The notes under the pieces are model-generated. The model worked only from the letters and a program-made list of their open reading frames with translations. It was not told where the DNA came from and ran no database searches. Below are positions 1-8,055 of a stretch of DNA of 61,864 nt, one piece after another; the stretch's first letter is position 1, and each line of letters opens with the position of its first letter. The position numbers and the translations under genes were made by a program. This DNA is from Micromonospora sp. RHAY321 (GTDB taxonomy: Bacteria > Actinomycetota > Actinomycetes > Mycobacteriales > Micromonosporaceae), in the NCBI RefSeq assembly GCF_023896955.1, contig NZ_JAMHIW010000024.1:1-61864 (forward strand), given 5' to 3'.

Positions 1-13
1 CGCGGCCCGTCGG

Positions 14-1021
14 TTACCATCCGGTACCTGCCCGCGCGCCTCGGCTGCGCCACCAGCCGCGTACCCAGTGGGCGGCCGCCAGCGGCGGGATCAGCGCGCT
101 GGTGGCCAGCATGGTGGCGACCTCGTCGACGGATCGGGGGCCGGGGGCGATCCTCGCCCGGGCGAACTCGACGGTGCCGACGGCCCAACCGAGCGCGGCC
201 AGAACGGTGGCGACGTCGAGCGCCCGCCGGGTCGGGCCGCCACGTGGCCGTGACCGGGCGGTGATCGCGCCGGCGACGGCCAGCACGGCGGCGCCGGTGA
301 CCGCGACGTGCCGGTGCCGGCGCCCCGGCGGCACGCCCAGTTCGGTGCGCCAGCGCGGGCCGTACAGCCGGCGCAGCAACGCGTCGTCGGCGTTGCCGCG
401 CTGCGTGCGCAGGCTGATCCACCGGCTCTCCGGGCGTACCGGATGGGTCACCGTCCGCTCCCCGACGAGCAGCTCCCAGCCGGCGCGGCGGATCCGGTGG
501 GCCAGCTCGGCGTCCTCGCGGTAGGCGCGGGGGAAACGTTCGTCGAAGCCGCCCACCGCCGCCAGGGCGGCCCGCCGGTACGCCATGTCGGCGGTGATCC
601 ACTCGCCGTCGGCCAGGCCGGCGGTGACGCGTTCCCAGTCGGTTGGCCGCCGGTGCGTCGGCAGCGGGACCCGCACCCGCCCCTGCACGCCGCCGACCCG
701 GTCGCCGACGGCCAGGTCGGCGCGCAGCCGCCGGGCCCAGTCGTCGGCCGGCACCACGTCGTCGTCGAGGAAGACCACCCAGGGCGCCCGGGCCGCCCGC
801 CAGCCGACGTTGCGGGCCGCCGCCGGGCCGGCGCTCCGACCGGTCAGCACCTTGGTGTACGCCGCCAGCGCCCCCGGCACCGCCAGCTCGCCGGTCTCGT
901 CGCGCCGGTCGTCGACCAGCAGCAGCTCCGCCTCCGGCAGCTCACCGATCTGGTCGGCGAGCGCGGCGAGCAGCACGGCCAGGCTCGGCCGGCCGAGGGT
1001 CGGCACCACGAGACTGATCAC
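14..1021 (-). CDS. GT2-family glycosyltransferase with C-terminal membrane segments
   Basis: A 335-residue family 2 glycosyltransferase that probably moves a sugar from a nucleotide donor at the inner membrane face. The N-terminus has the GT-A opening ISLVVPTLGRPS, the metal-binding FLDDDVVP and the acceptor-side stretch FPRAYREDAELAHRIRRAGW. Two or three hydrophobic segments follow in the last 110 residues. I chose the GTG at 1021 because it overlaps the TGA of the carbamoyltransferase (GTGA); the open frame upstream of it lacks family sequence. The two genes are therefore translationally coupled. The acceptor is unknown; a GT2 next to a NodU-type carbamoyltransferase suggests a carbamoylated surface glycan or glycolipid (inference). 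Confidence 0.88.
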   Translation of the reverse strand: MISLVVPTLGRPSLAVLLAALADQIGELPEAELLLVDDRRDETGELAVPGALAAYTKVLTGRSAGPAAARNVGWRAARAPWVVFLDDDVVPADDWARRLRADLAVGDRVGGVQGRVRVPLPTHRRPTDWERVTAGLADGEWITADMAYRRAALAAVGGFDERFPRAYREDAELAHRIRRAGWELLVGERTVTHPVRPESRWISLRTQRGNADDALLRRLYGPRWRTELGVPPGRRHRHVAVTGAAVLAVAGAITARSRPRGGPTRRALDVATVLAALGWAVGTVEFARARIAPGPRSVDEVATMLATSALIPPLAAAHWVRGWWRSRGARAGTGW

Positions 1022-2670
1022 CGGGCACCGCCCAGCGCCGACCGGCGGACCGCGAACGGGCCGAGGGCGAGCAGCTCCACCGGCGCGGAGCCGAACAGCT
1101 CCATGGCCTCGCGCGGAGTGTCCACCATCGGCCGGCCGGCGGTGTTCAGCGAGGTGTTGACCACCACCGGCAGCCCGGTCAGCCGCTCGAACTCGGCCAG
1201 CAGCTCGGCCACGACCGGCTCGGTGTCGGCGGCGACGGTCTGCACGCGGGCGGTGCCGTCGACGTGGGTGACGGCCGGGATGCGGTCCCGCCACCACGGT
1301 TTCACCCGGTGCACGAAGAGCATGTACGGGCTGGGCAGCACACCGTCGAAGATCTCGGCGGCCCGCTCGGCGCGGACCATCGGCGCGATCGGCCGGAACT
1401 GCTCCCGACCCTTCACATCGTTCATCCGGGCGGTGGTGGCCGGGTCACCGGGGTGGGCCAGCAGCGACCGGTGCCCGAGGGCGCGTGGGCCGTACTCGCT
1501 GCGGCCCTGGTACCACGCCACGATGCCGTTGTCGGCCAGCACCCGGGCCGCCTCGGCGGCGATCGACCGCGGCCGGGTGTACGGCAGGGCGGCCCGGCGC
1601 AGCTCCGCCTCCAGTTCCTCGTCGGACCAGCCACGGCCCAGGTCCACCCCGCTCATCGGCGCCGTCCGGTCACCGAGCGTGCCGGCGACGTGCAGGGCCG
1701 CACCCAGCGCGGTGCCCGCGTCGCCGGCGGCCGGCTGCACCCAGACCCGCCGGTACGGGCCCTCGGCCGCGAGCCGGGCGTTGGCCACGCAGTTGAGCGC
1801 GACGCCGCCGGCCAGGGCCAGGGTGGACGCCCCGCCCGAGGCGTCGTGGAGCCAGCGGGACAGTTCGAGGATCACCTCCTCCAGGCGGGCCTGCACGCTC
1901 GCCGCCAGGTCCGCGTGGTCGTCGGTCATCTCGCCGTCGGGATCGCGCGGCTTGGCGAGGCTGGCCCAGTCGACCCGGTCCACGGTGAACCCACCGTCGT
2001 CGGTGACCCGGACCAGCTCGCGCAGCAGCCCCAGGTGGCGGGGGCGGCCGTAGGAGGCCAGCGCCATCACCTTGTACTCGTCGCTGGAGTGCAGGAAGCC
2101 GAGGTGTCGGGTCAGGTCCTCGTAGAGCAGGCCGAGCGAGTGCGGCAGTTCCTGCGTGCGCAGTGACCGCAGCTCGCCGCCGTCGTACACCCCGGCGAGG
2201 TGACTGGCCACCTCGCCGCGCCCGTCGAGGACCAGCACGGCGGTGTCGTCGCCGGCGGTGGGCGCGGCCAGCCCGGCGGACGCGGCGTGCGCCACGTGGT
2301 GGGGGACGAAGCGCACCCGGGCCGGGTCGAGGCCCGGCAACGCGGCGGCCAGGAACTGCGGTGCGCGGGTGGCGTACTCGACCCGCAGCCAGTCCCACGG
2401 GTCGCTCAGGCCGAGGGCCGCGGCGTCACCGCAGAGCGTCGGGTCGAAGGAGTAGGCCACCGCGTCGAGGTCGTCGACGCCCAGGCCGGCGCTGCTCAGA
2501 CACCAGGCGGCGGCGAGTTCGGGCAGCTCCCAGGCGGAGAAGGGCACCGGTCGCTTGCCGTGCTTGCGACGGCTGAACCGCTCCTCCTCCGCGGCGGCCA
2601 CCGCTCGCCCGTCGACCACCAGGGCAGCGGCCGGATCGTGGAAGATCGCATTGATACCGAGGACCCGCAT
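1018..2670 (-). CDS. NodU/CmcH-family O-carbamoyltransferase
   Basis: A 550-residue carbamoyltransferase. Family members use carbamoyl phosphate and ATP to make a carbamoyl-adenylate and transfer the carbamoyl group to a sugar or antibiotic hydroxyl. The N-terminal ASKHA-like domain begins MRVLGINAIFHDPAAALV and has the conserved histidines of PHHVAHAAS (H124, H125, H128) and ALAGGVALNCVANARL. The C-terminal domain (about 350-550) has WYQGRSEYGPRALGHRSLL and NTSLNTAGRPMV. Length and both domains are typical. It starts at ATG 2670 and its stop overlaps the next gene's GTG, so it heads a two-gene operon. The substrate cannot be read from sequence. Confidence 0.93.
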   Translation of the reverse strand: MRVLGINAIFHDPAAALVVDGRAVAAAEEERFSRRKHGKRPVPFSAWELPELAAAWCLSSAGLGVDDLDAVAYSFDPTLCGDAAALGLSDPWDWLRVEYATRAPQFLAAALPGLDPARVRFVPHHVAHAASAGLAAPTAGDDTAVLVLDGRGEVASHLAGVYDGGELRSLRTQELPHSLGLLYEDLTRHLGFLHSSDEYKVMALASYGRPRHLGLLRELVRVTDDGGFTVDRVDWASLAKPRDPDGEMTDDHADLAASVQARLEEVILELSRWLHDASGGASTLALAGGVALNCVANARLAAEGPYRRVWVQPAAGDAGTALGAALHVAGTLGDRTAPMSGVDLGRGWSDEELEAELRRAALPYTRPRSIAAEAARVLADNGIVAWYQGRSEYGPRALGHRSLLAHPGDPATTARMNDVKGREQFRPIAPMVRAERAAEIFDGVLPSPYMLFVHRVKPWWRDRIPAVTHVDGTARVQTVAADTEPVVAELLAEFERLTGLPVVVNTSLNTAGRPMVDTPREAMELFGSAPVELLALGPFAVRRSALGGAR

Positions 2671-2795
2671 GAAGGGTCGGTACCCCTGCTTCGCCCGACT
2701 AACCTGTAGATCATCGACTTCTCCGCGGGCGCGGATCGACTGGTCCGGCGCGTGATCGGGCGATCACCATCCGTGTCCGATGTGGCCGGAGACGG

Positions 2796-2825
2796 CGGAG
2801 GCCCCGCCGGGTGGCGGGGCCTCCG
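2796..2825 (-). terminator. GC-rich hairpin terminator after the SGNH hydrolase gene
   Basis: A perfect 13-bp inverted repeat (outer pair 2796/2825, arms GGAGGCCCCGCC and GGCGGGGCCTCC) with a GGGT loop. It lies 14 bases beyond the stop codon of the minus-strand hydrolase gene. There is no U-run, which is usual for actinobacterial terminators. It separates that gene from the downstream carbamoyltransferase operon. Confidence 0.8.
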
Positions 2826-2838
2826 GTGACGGTTGCGG

Positions 2839-4098
2839 TCAGGAGACGGAGATGCTCCCGTTGCCCGCGCGGACGCAGGCCACCGACCGTGCGCTGGTGG
2901 CGGCGGCGCCGCTCAGGCACTGGCCGAGCACCTGGTGCCCGGTGGCGTTCGGGTGCCACGACTCCTGGCAGGTCTGGAAGTAGCTGACGCAGGTGTTGGC
3001 GATCCGCTGGATCGCGATCTTGTCCTTGCCGGAGAGGCTGGTGACGAAGGTGCCGTTCGGAGGGTTGTCCTGCAGCCGGATCGGGGTCGCCAGCGCGCCG
3101 GTCGGGCTGGCCGCCGACTCGCAGAGCCGGGCGCCGTCGAAGGCCCGCTGCACGTTGAGGTAGACCAGGTCGGCGCCGGGGAACTCGGCGGCCAGGGTGT
3201 CCCGGGTGGACTTCACCAGGGTGCCCAGGCCCTGCGAGAAACGGTGTCCGGGCGCGAGGCTCGCCCGGTGGATCGGGCAGCCGGCCGCGTAGCGCTCGGC
3301 GCCGAGGTCGCGGAACTTGTCCCGGGTGTCGTCCCGGCCGTCCTGGGTGTGGAACGTCGGCTCCAGGTCCAGCGGCAGCGGGTTGGTGTAGTCCTGGAAC
3401 ACGACCCGGTGCTGCCCGTCCGCGTCCACCTGGTCCAGGGTGGTCAGCAGCTGGCGTACCGCCGCGGTGGTCTCCGCGGTGGCGGCGCTGAGCTGCGCGG
3501 CGGTGGCCAGGTCGGCGTCGCTGCACGGCTTCTGCTCCACCGGGCCACCGAGGTACGCCCAGAACTCCCACCAGCCCGTCCAGGCGTCGGCGATGAACCG
3601 GTTGGCGCACTTCTCCGCGACGCTGCCGAAGGTGAACGAGCTGTTGTTCGACCCCAGGCCGATCAGCACCAGGTCGATGTCCTGGGTCTGCGCGACGGCA
3701 CGCACCTGGTCGATCTGCGAGGCCACCGTGCGGCCCTTCTCGCGCGCCGCCGACGCGGTGGCGATGTCGTGCGGCTGACCGCCGGAGCAGGCCAGGTTGA
3801 ACCGGTTCTGGATGCCCGGGAGGTTGGCCTGGTTCAGCGAGGCGTTCGCGGAGCGGTGGCAGAAGTAGGCGTTGTTGTTCGGTGCCGTCCAGCCGGGGAA
3901 GCCCTGCGCGACCCCGTTGACGTCGACCACCGAGGTGTACGCCCCGGCGCCCTCGCCACTGATGAAGCTGTCACCGATCGCCACCGCGGCGGTGGGCAGC
4001 GCGGCGGACGCGGGGGCTGGCAACGCGACGGCGGTCGAGAGCGCCGCCGTGACGATCGTGATTGCCGCGGCGAGCGCGGTACGCCGGAACCTGGGCAT
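2839..4098 (-). CDS. Secreted SGNH/GDSL-family hydrolase
   Basis: A 419-residue exported esterase or lipase of the SGNH fold. A Sec signal peptide (PRFRR, a hydrophobic core, then a probable cut after ALPAPASA) precedes the nucleophile motif GDSF (about 42-45, IGDSFISGEG). Later blocks include GLGSNNSSFTF (oxyanion-region N) and ESWHPNATGHQV with the catalytic His. I prefer the ATG at 4098, which has GGGAG five bases upstream, over the ATG at 4113, which lacks a ribosome site. Many cysteines suggest disulfides, as in Streptomyces extracellular lipases of this family. It stands alone, with a promoter-like sequence upstream and a strong hairpin downstream. The natural ester is unknown. Confidence 0.88.
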   Translation of the reverse strand: MPRFRRTALAAAITIVTAALSTAVALPAPASAALPTAAVAIGDSFISGEGAGAYTSVVDVNGVAQGFPGWTAPNNNAYFCHRSANASLNQANLPGIQNRFNLACSGGQPHDIATASAAREKGRTVASQIDQVRAVAQTQDIDLVLIGLGSNNSSFTFGSVAEKCANRFIADAWTGWWEFWAYLGGPVEQKPCSDADLATAAQLSAATAETTAAVRQLLTTLDQVDADGQHRVVFQDYTNPLPLDLEPTFHTQDGRDDTRDKFRDLGAERYAAGCPIHRASLAPGHRFSQGLGTLVKSTRDTLAAEFPGADLVYLNVQRAFDGARLCESAASPTGALATPIRLQDNPPNGTFVTSLSGKDKIAIQRIANTCVSYFQTCQESWHPNATGHQVLGQCLSGAAATSARSVACVRAGNGSISVS

Positions 4099-4142
4099 GG
4101 GGCTCCCATCCATCGAAAGATGAAAGATTCTCTGAGAGCGCG

Positions 4143-4172
4143 ATCAGATCACCCCTGTGCGACGGGCGTCAA
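4143..4172 (-). promoter_or_regulatory. Candidate housekeeping promoter of the SGNH hydrolase gene
   Basis: On the minus strand, TTGACG (4172-4167) and TCTGAT (4148-4143) are separated by 18 bases. This would start transcription about 35-40 bases before the ATG at 4098. The -35 match is good and the -10 match is moderate. It is called by eye only. Confidence 0.4.
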
Positions 4173-4271
4173 TGGCCCGTAACAGAATCGTTCGATGAAA
4201 GACACGCCGGACCGGTACACCGAGACGGGGTGCACGACCGTCACCGCCCCGCAGCGCGAGGGTCGGGCGGC

Positions 4272-5027
4272 CTACCGGTAAGACCGGCGGCGCCGCCAGA
4301 GCAGGGCCGCACCGGCGGCGTTCAGGCCGACACCCCAGACGAGCAGGACCGTCAGCCACTGCACCCACCGCAGGGCGCTCATCTCGCCGGAGAGCAGGTT
4401 GCGCACACTTCCGTACGGGGTCAGCCACGCCTGGGCGGGACGCAGAGCGTCCACGCCGCCCAGCAGCCCGTACAGGCCCAGCGGCAGCACGATGGTGGCG
4501 AGGAACGCGACGACCGGCGAGCGCAGCAGCAGGCCCAGCCCGGTGCCCACCAGCCCGGCAACGACCTGCACCAGCACACCGCCGACCGCGACGGTGCCGG
4601 CGTGCCGCCACGGTTGGTCGGCGATGTCCGCCGGAGCGAGGGCGAGCGTCACGGCGCAGACCACCACCCCGAAGACGCCGATGACGACTGCCGGCAACCC
4701 CACCGCCACCAGGGTCGGGCCGACGCGCACGGCATCGGGTGCCCGCCGCAGGTCACGCACCAGCAGGATGCCGAACAGCGGTGTCAGGACCGACATCAGG
4801 CTCTGCACCGTGTCCGACAGTGCGGCGAACGTCCGGTCGGCCGGGTCGGCCGCCGCGGTCAGCGCCACGGCGGCGAGCACGCCCGCCAGCAGGGTGATGG
4901 CGAGCAGCCACCGGCGGGCCCGCGTACCCAGGGCGCGCCGGAGGGCGTCACGCGTCGACTCGTGCGCCACGGCGGCCCCCTGACGGTCGGACGTACCCCG
5001 GTCGTCGGGGCTCCTCGTCGCGGTCAC
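4272..5027 (-). CDS. Polytopic membrane protein, ABC-2 permease-like
   Basis: A 251-residue integral membrane protein with about six hydrophobic segments. Segment order and the cytoplasmic linkers (VRDLRRAPDAVRVG) resemble ABC-2-type permeases, but no ATPase gene is nearby. The GTG at 5027 overlaps the TGA of the methyltransferase (GTGA), which fixes the start; the frame upstream of it is only open antisense-like sequence. Its start MTATRSPDD is cytoplasmic, with RRALGTRARR just before the first segment. The substrate and any partner ATPase are unknown. Confidence 0.75.
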   Translation of the reverse strand: MTATRSPDDRGTSDRQGAAVAHESTRDALRRALGTRARRWLLAITLLAGVLAAVALTAAADPADRTFAALSDTVQSLMSVLTPLFGILLVRDLRRAPDAVRVGPTLVAVGLPAVVIGVFGVVVCAVTLALAPADIADQPWRHAGTVAVGGVLVQVVAGLVGTGLGLLLRSPVVAFLATIVLPLGLYGLLGGVDALRPAQAWLTPYGSVRNLLSGEMSALRWVQWLTVLLVWGVGLNAAGAALLWRRRRSYR

Positions 5028-5689
5028 CCGATCGGCCCTCGCCGAAGTTCGGCGCGCCAGCGGCGTACCCCGCTCTGGTCCCGGATGTCCTCCACCCCGA
5101 CCGGCGCGAGCCCGGCGCCGGCGAACGCGTCGACCTCGGCGCGGGTCAACGGCCACGGCGGCCCGACCGGCGCGGGGTCCCTGTCGGCGCGCCCGGCGGC
5201 GATGACCAGCAGGGTGCCGCCCGGCGCGACCAGCTCACCCACCGCGTCGATCGCCGCGGCACGGATCTCCGCAGGCAGAGCCTGCACCGTCATGCTCTCC
5301 ACCACCAGGTCGAACGACCGTCGCCAGGCCGGTGGCGGGTCCAGCAGGTCCGCGGTGCGGTAGTCGACCGGTGAGCCGGGGTGCCGGTCGCGGGCGGCGG
5401 CCACCGCCGTGGGGGAGATGTCGAAGGCCACGGTGGCGAAGCCCAGCCCCGCGACGTGCTCGGCGTCGCGGCCGTACCCACAGCCCACCACGACCGCCCG
5501 GCGGCCAGCCCCGGTCGGACGCCGCTCGGCGGTCCACTCGACGAGCAGGCTGTGCGGGGCCTCCCGGTCCCAGGGGACGATCGCCCCGCCGTGCCGCGCC
5601 TCGGTGTAGAGCTGCTCGAACCAGCCCGTCGGGTCACCGGCGGCCAGCGACGCCGCGGCCAGCCGCCCGGTCGCCTCGTCGTCGTCCAT
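5024..5689 (-). CDS. Class I SAM-dependent methyltransferase
   Basis: A 221-residue methyltransferase of the Rossmann type. Motif I is VVVGCGYGRDAEHVA, the acidic end of beta-2 is VAFDIS, and motif IV-like SFDLVVESMTVQAL and motif VI-like LVAPGGTLLVIAAG follow in order. The N-terminal GWFEQLYTEARHGGAIVPWD resembles thiopurine-methyltransferase-superfamily proteins, which often act on small hydrophobic or metalloid substrates. It is the first gene of a two-gene operon with the overlapping membrane protein. The substrate is unknown. Confidence 0.85.
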   Translation of the reverse strand: MDDDEATGRLAAASLAAGDPTGWFEQLYTEARHGGAIVPWDREAPHSLLVEWTAERRPTGAGRRAVVVGCGYGRDAEHVAGLGFATVAFDISPTAVAAARDRHPGSPVDYRTADLLDPPPAWRRSFDLVVESMTVQALPAEIRAAAIDAVGELVAPGGTLLVIAAGRADRDPAPVGPPWPLTRAEVDAFAGAGLAPVGVEDIRDQSGVRRWRAELRRGPIG

Positions 5690-5965
5690 GCCCGCTCCCG
5701 CCCCGCGCCGGCACCTGCCGGACGCGATCGCCGGTCAGACTATCGGCCGGACGGCCCCTCCGTTGTCCCGCGAACGCCACGGCGAGGCCGGTCAAGGCCG
5801 CCGGGGGCTGTTCCGTGGCTCACGTCTCAGGGGTCGACACCCGGCGGGTCGCGCGGGGCCTCCGAATCTTGTCCCAGCCTCGGGCTAGGCTCGCTGCGGC
5901 GCGCCACGCCGGCTGATGTCGCCGGTGAGAGGCAGCACACCGCCGAGACCCGGGAGTTCGACCAG

Positions 5966-8023
5966 TTGACCGCAGAGCCTGACACCCTGTACGGGGCCGA
6001 TGACCTCACCCACCTCGAGGGGCTGGACGCTGTCCGCAAGCGGCCCGGCATGTACATCGGCTCCACCGACAGCCGTGGCGTGGGTCACCTCGTCAACGAG
6101 ATCCTCGACAACTCCACCGACGAGGGTGTCGCCGGTCACGCCAGCCACGTCGAGGTGATCCTGCACGCCGACGGCTCGGTGCAGGTCGACGACGACGGCC
6201 GGGGCATCCCCACCGACGTGCACGCCAAGTCCGGCATCTCCGGCGTCGAGCTGGTGCTCACCCGGCTGCACGCGGGCGGCAAGTTCGGCGGCTCCGGCTA
6301 CAAGACCTCCGGTGGCCTGCACGGCGTCGGCGCGTCCGCGGTCAACGCGCTGTCCCGCCGGTTCGACGTGACCGTCCGCCGCGCCGGCAAGATCCACGCG
6401 ATGTCGTTCCGGCACGGCGTGCCGGGGATCTTCGACGGTGACGGCCCGGACGCGCCGTTCACCGCCGGCCCCGGGCTCCAGGTGGTCGGCGCGATGAAGC
6501 GCCGGCAGGCCACCGGCACCTCGATCCGCTGGTGGCACGACACGCGCTACTTCGAAACCGGCGCGGCGCTCGACGTCGACGCGGTCCGGATGAAGCTGCG
6601 CAACACGGCCTTCCTGGTCCCCGGCGTGACGTATCTGCTGCGCGACCTGACCGGCGAGGCGCCCACCGAGGAGCGGTTCCACTACCCCAACGGGCTCAGC
6701 GACATGGTCGAGTTCCTCGCCCCCGCCGGCGACCGGCCCGTCTCCGGCACCCTGCTGGTCACCGGCGAGGGGACGTACCGGGAGAACGCCGCCGACGCCA
6801 ACGGCGTCATGCAGTCCAACGTGCAGCGCCGCGCCGAGGTCGAGGTGGCGTTCCGCTGGGGCACCGGCTACGACCGCACCGTCGAGTGCTTCACCAACAC
6901 CATCCGCAACGCGCACGGCGGCACCCACCGCAAGGGCTTCGAGCGGGCACTGGTCCGCACCCTCGCCGACGCCGTCCGCAACACCCGCGGGCTGCTCAAG
7001 GCCAAGGAGGAGCCGCCCACCCTGGACGACGTCCTGGAGGGGATGACCGCCGTGGTGCACGTGCGGCTGCCCGAGCCGCAGTTCACCTCGCAGACCAAGG
7101 ACGAGCTCTCCACCACCGGCATCACCAAGGTCATCCACACGCTGGTCGAGGCGCACATCAAGGCGTGGATGGAGGACCGGCGCACCAAGGCCGAGGCGCG
7201 CACGGTGCTCCAGAAGATCGTTGACGCGGCCCGGGTGCGGCTCACCCAGAAGCAGCAGAAGGACGCCGCCCGGCGCAAGACCGCCCTGGAGGGCGCGTCG
7301 ATGCCGCCGAAGCTGGTCGACTGCCGGGCCACCGGCATCGACCGCAGCGAGCTGTTCATCGTGGAGGGTGACAGCGCCCTCGGCACGAGCCGGATGGCTC
7401 GTTCGTCGGAATACCAGGCGCTGCTGCCGATCCGCGGCAAGATCCTCAACGTGCAGAAGGCCAACCTCCAGCAGGTGCTGGACAACGCCGAGTGCGCGGC
7501 GATCGTCCAGGTGCTCGGCGCGGGCTCGGGGCGTACGTTCGACCTGTCCGCGCTGCGCTACGGCCGGGTGCTGATCATGGCCGACGCCGACGTGGACGGC
7601 GCGCACATCCGCACGCTGCTGATCACCCTGTTCGCCCGGTACATGCGCCCGCTGATCGAGGCCGGCCGGCTCTACGCCGCCATGCCACCCCTGCACAAGA
7701 TCACCACCAAGGGGCGCAACCCGCAGGTCGTCTACACCTACACCCAGGCCGAGATGGAGACGACGGTCCGCAAGCTGGAAAAGGCCGGCAAGCAGATCGT
7801 CACGCCGATCCCGCGGTTCAAGGGTCTCGGTGAGATGGACGCCGACGAGCTGTGGGACACCACGATGAACCCGGCCACCCGGGCGGTCCGCCGGATCACC
7901 ATGGACGACGTGGACGCCGCCGAGCGGATCCTCGAGTTGCTGATGGGCGAGAAGGTCGAGCCGCGCCGCAACTGGCTCATCGACTCCGCCGACCGGGTCG
8001 ACCGCGAGGCGATCGACGCATGA
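5966..8023 (+). CDS. parE: DNA topoisomerase IV subunit B (ParE/GyrB-like ATPase subunit)
   Basis: A 685-residue ATPase subunit of a type IIA topoisomerase. The GHKL ATPase domain has LEGLDAVRKRPGMYIGST, NEILDNSTDEG and the ATP lid GGLHGVGASAVNALS. The transducer is in the middle. The C-terminal TOPRIM has IVEGDSALG, PIRGKILNVQKA and IMADADVDGAHI, and ends PRRNWLIDSA. No ATG or GTG is suitably placed; TTG at 5966 has GGGAG nine bases before it and is the likely start. A -10-like TAGGCT lies at 5886-5891. The partner subunit follows 32 bases downstream. In actinomycetes with two such pairs, this one acts as the decatenase and the gyrBA pair near the origin supplies supercoiling (established for Streptomyces ParE/ParC). 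Confidence 0.93.
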   Translation: MTAEPDTLYGADDLTHLEGLDAVRKRPGMYIGSTDSRGVGHLVNEILDNSTDEGVAGHASHVEVILHADGSVQVDDDGRGIPTDVHAKSGISGVELVLTRLHAGGKFGGSGYKTSGGLHGVGASAVNALSRRFDVTVRRAGKIHAMSFRHGVPGIFDGDGPDAPFTAGPGLQVVGAMKRRQATGTSIRWWHDTRYFETGAALDVDAVRMKLRNTAFLVPGVTYLLRDLTGEAPTEERFHYPNGLSDMVEFLAPAGDRPVSGTLLVTGEGTYRENAADANGVMQSNVQRRAEVEVAFRWGTGYDRTVECFTNTIRNAHGGTHRKGFERALVRTLADAVRNTRGLLKAKEEPPTLDDVLEGMTAVVHVRLPEPQFTSQTKDELSTTGITKVIHTLVEAHIKAWMEDRRTKAEARTVLQKIVDAARVRLTQKQQKDAARRKTALEGASMPPKLVDCRATGIDRSELFIVEGDSALGTSRMARSSEYQALLPIRGKILNVQKANLQQVLDNAECAAIVQVLGAGSGRTFDLSALRYGRVLIMADADVDGAHIRTLLITLFARYMRPLIEAGRLYAAMPPLHKITTKGRNPQVVYTYTQAEMETTVRKLEKAGKQIVTPIPRFKGLGEMDADELWDTTMNPATRAVRRITMDDVDAAERILELLMGEKVEPRRNWLIDSADRVDREAIDA

Positions 8024-8055
8024 GCACGGGTTCCGTCCGAGGGGAAAGCTGAGTC

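Noticed and set aside
308..2053. Long plus-strand open frames opposite the GT2 and carbamoyltransferase genes
   Set aside because: They are antisense shadows caused by high GC at third codon positions. Their translations are low-complexity Arg/Pro/Gly/Ala and have no domain motifs.
4272..5027. Membrane protein as part of a drug-efflux ABC transporter
   Set aside because: There is no ATPase gene adjacent on either side, so I keep only permease-like.
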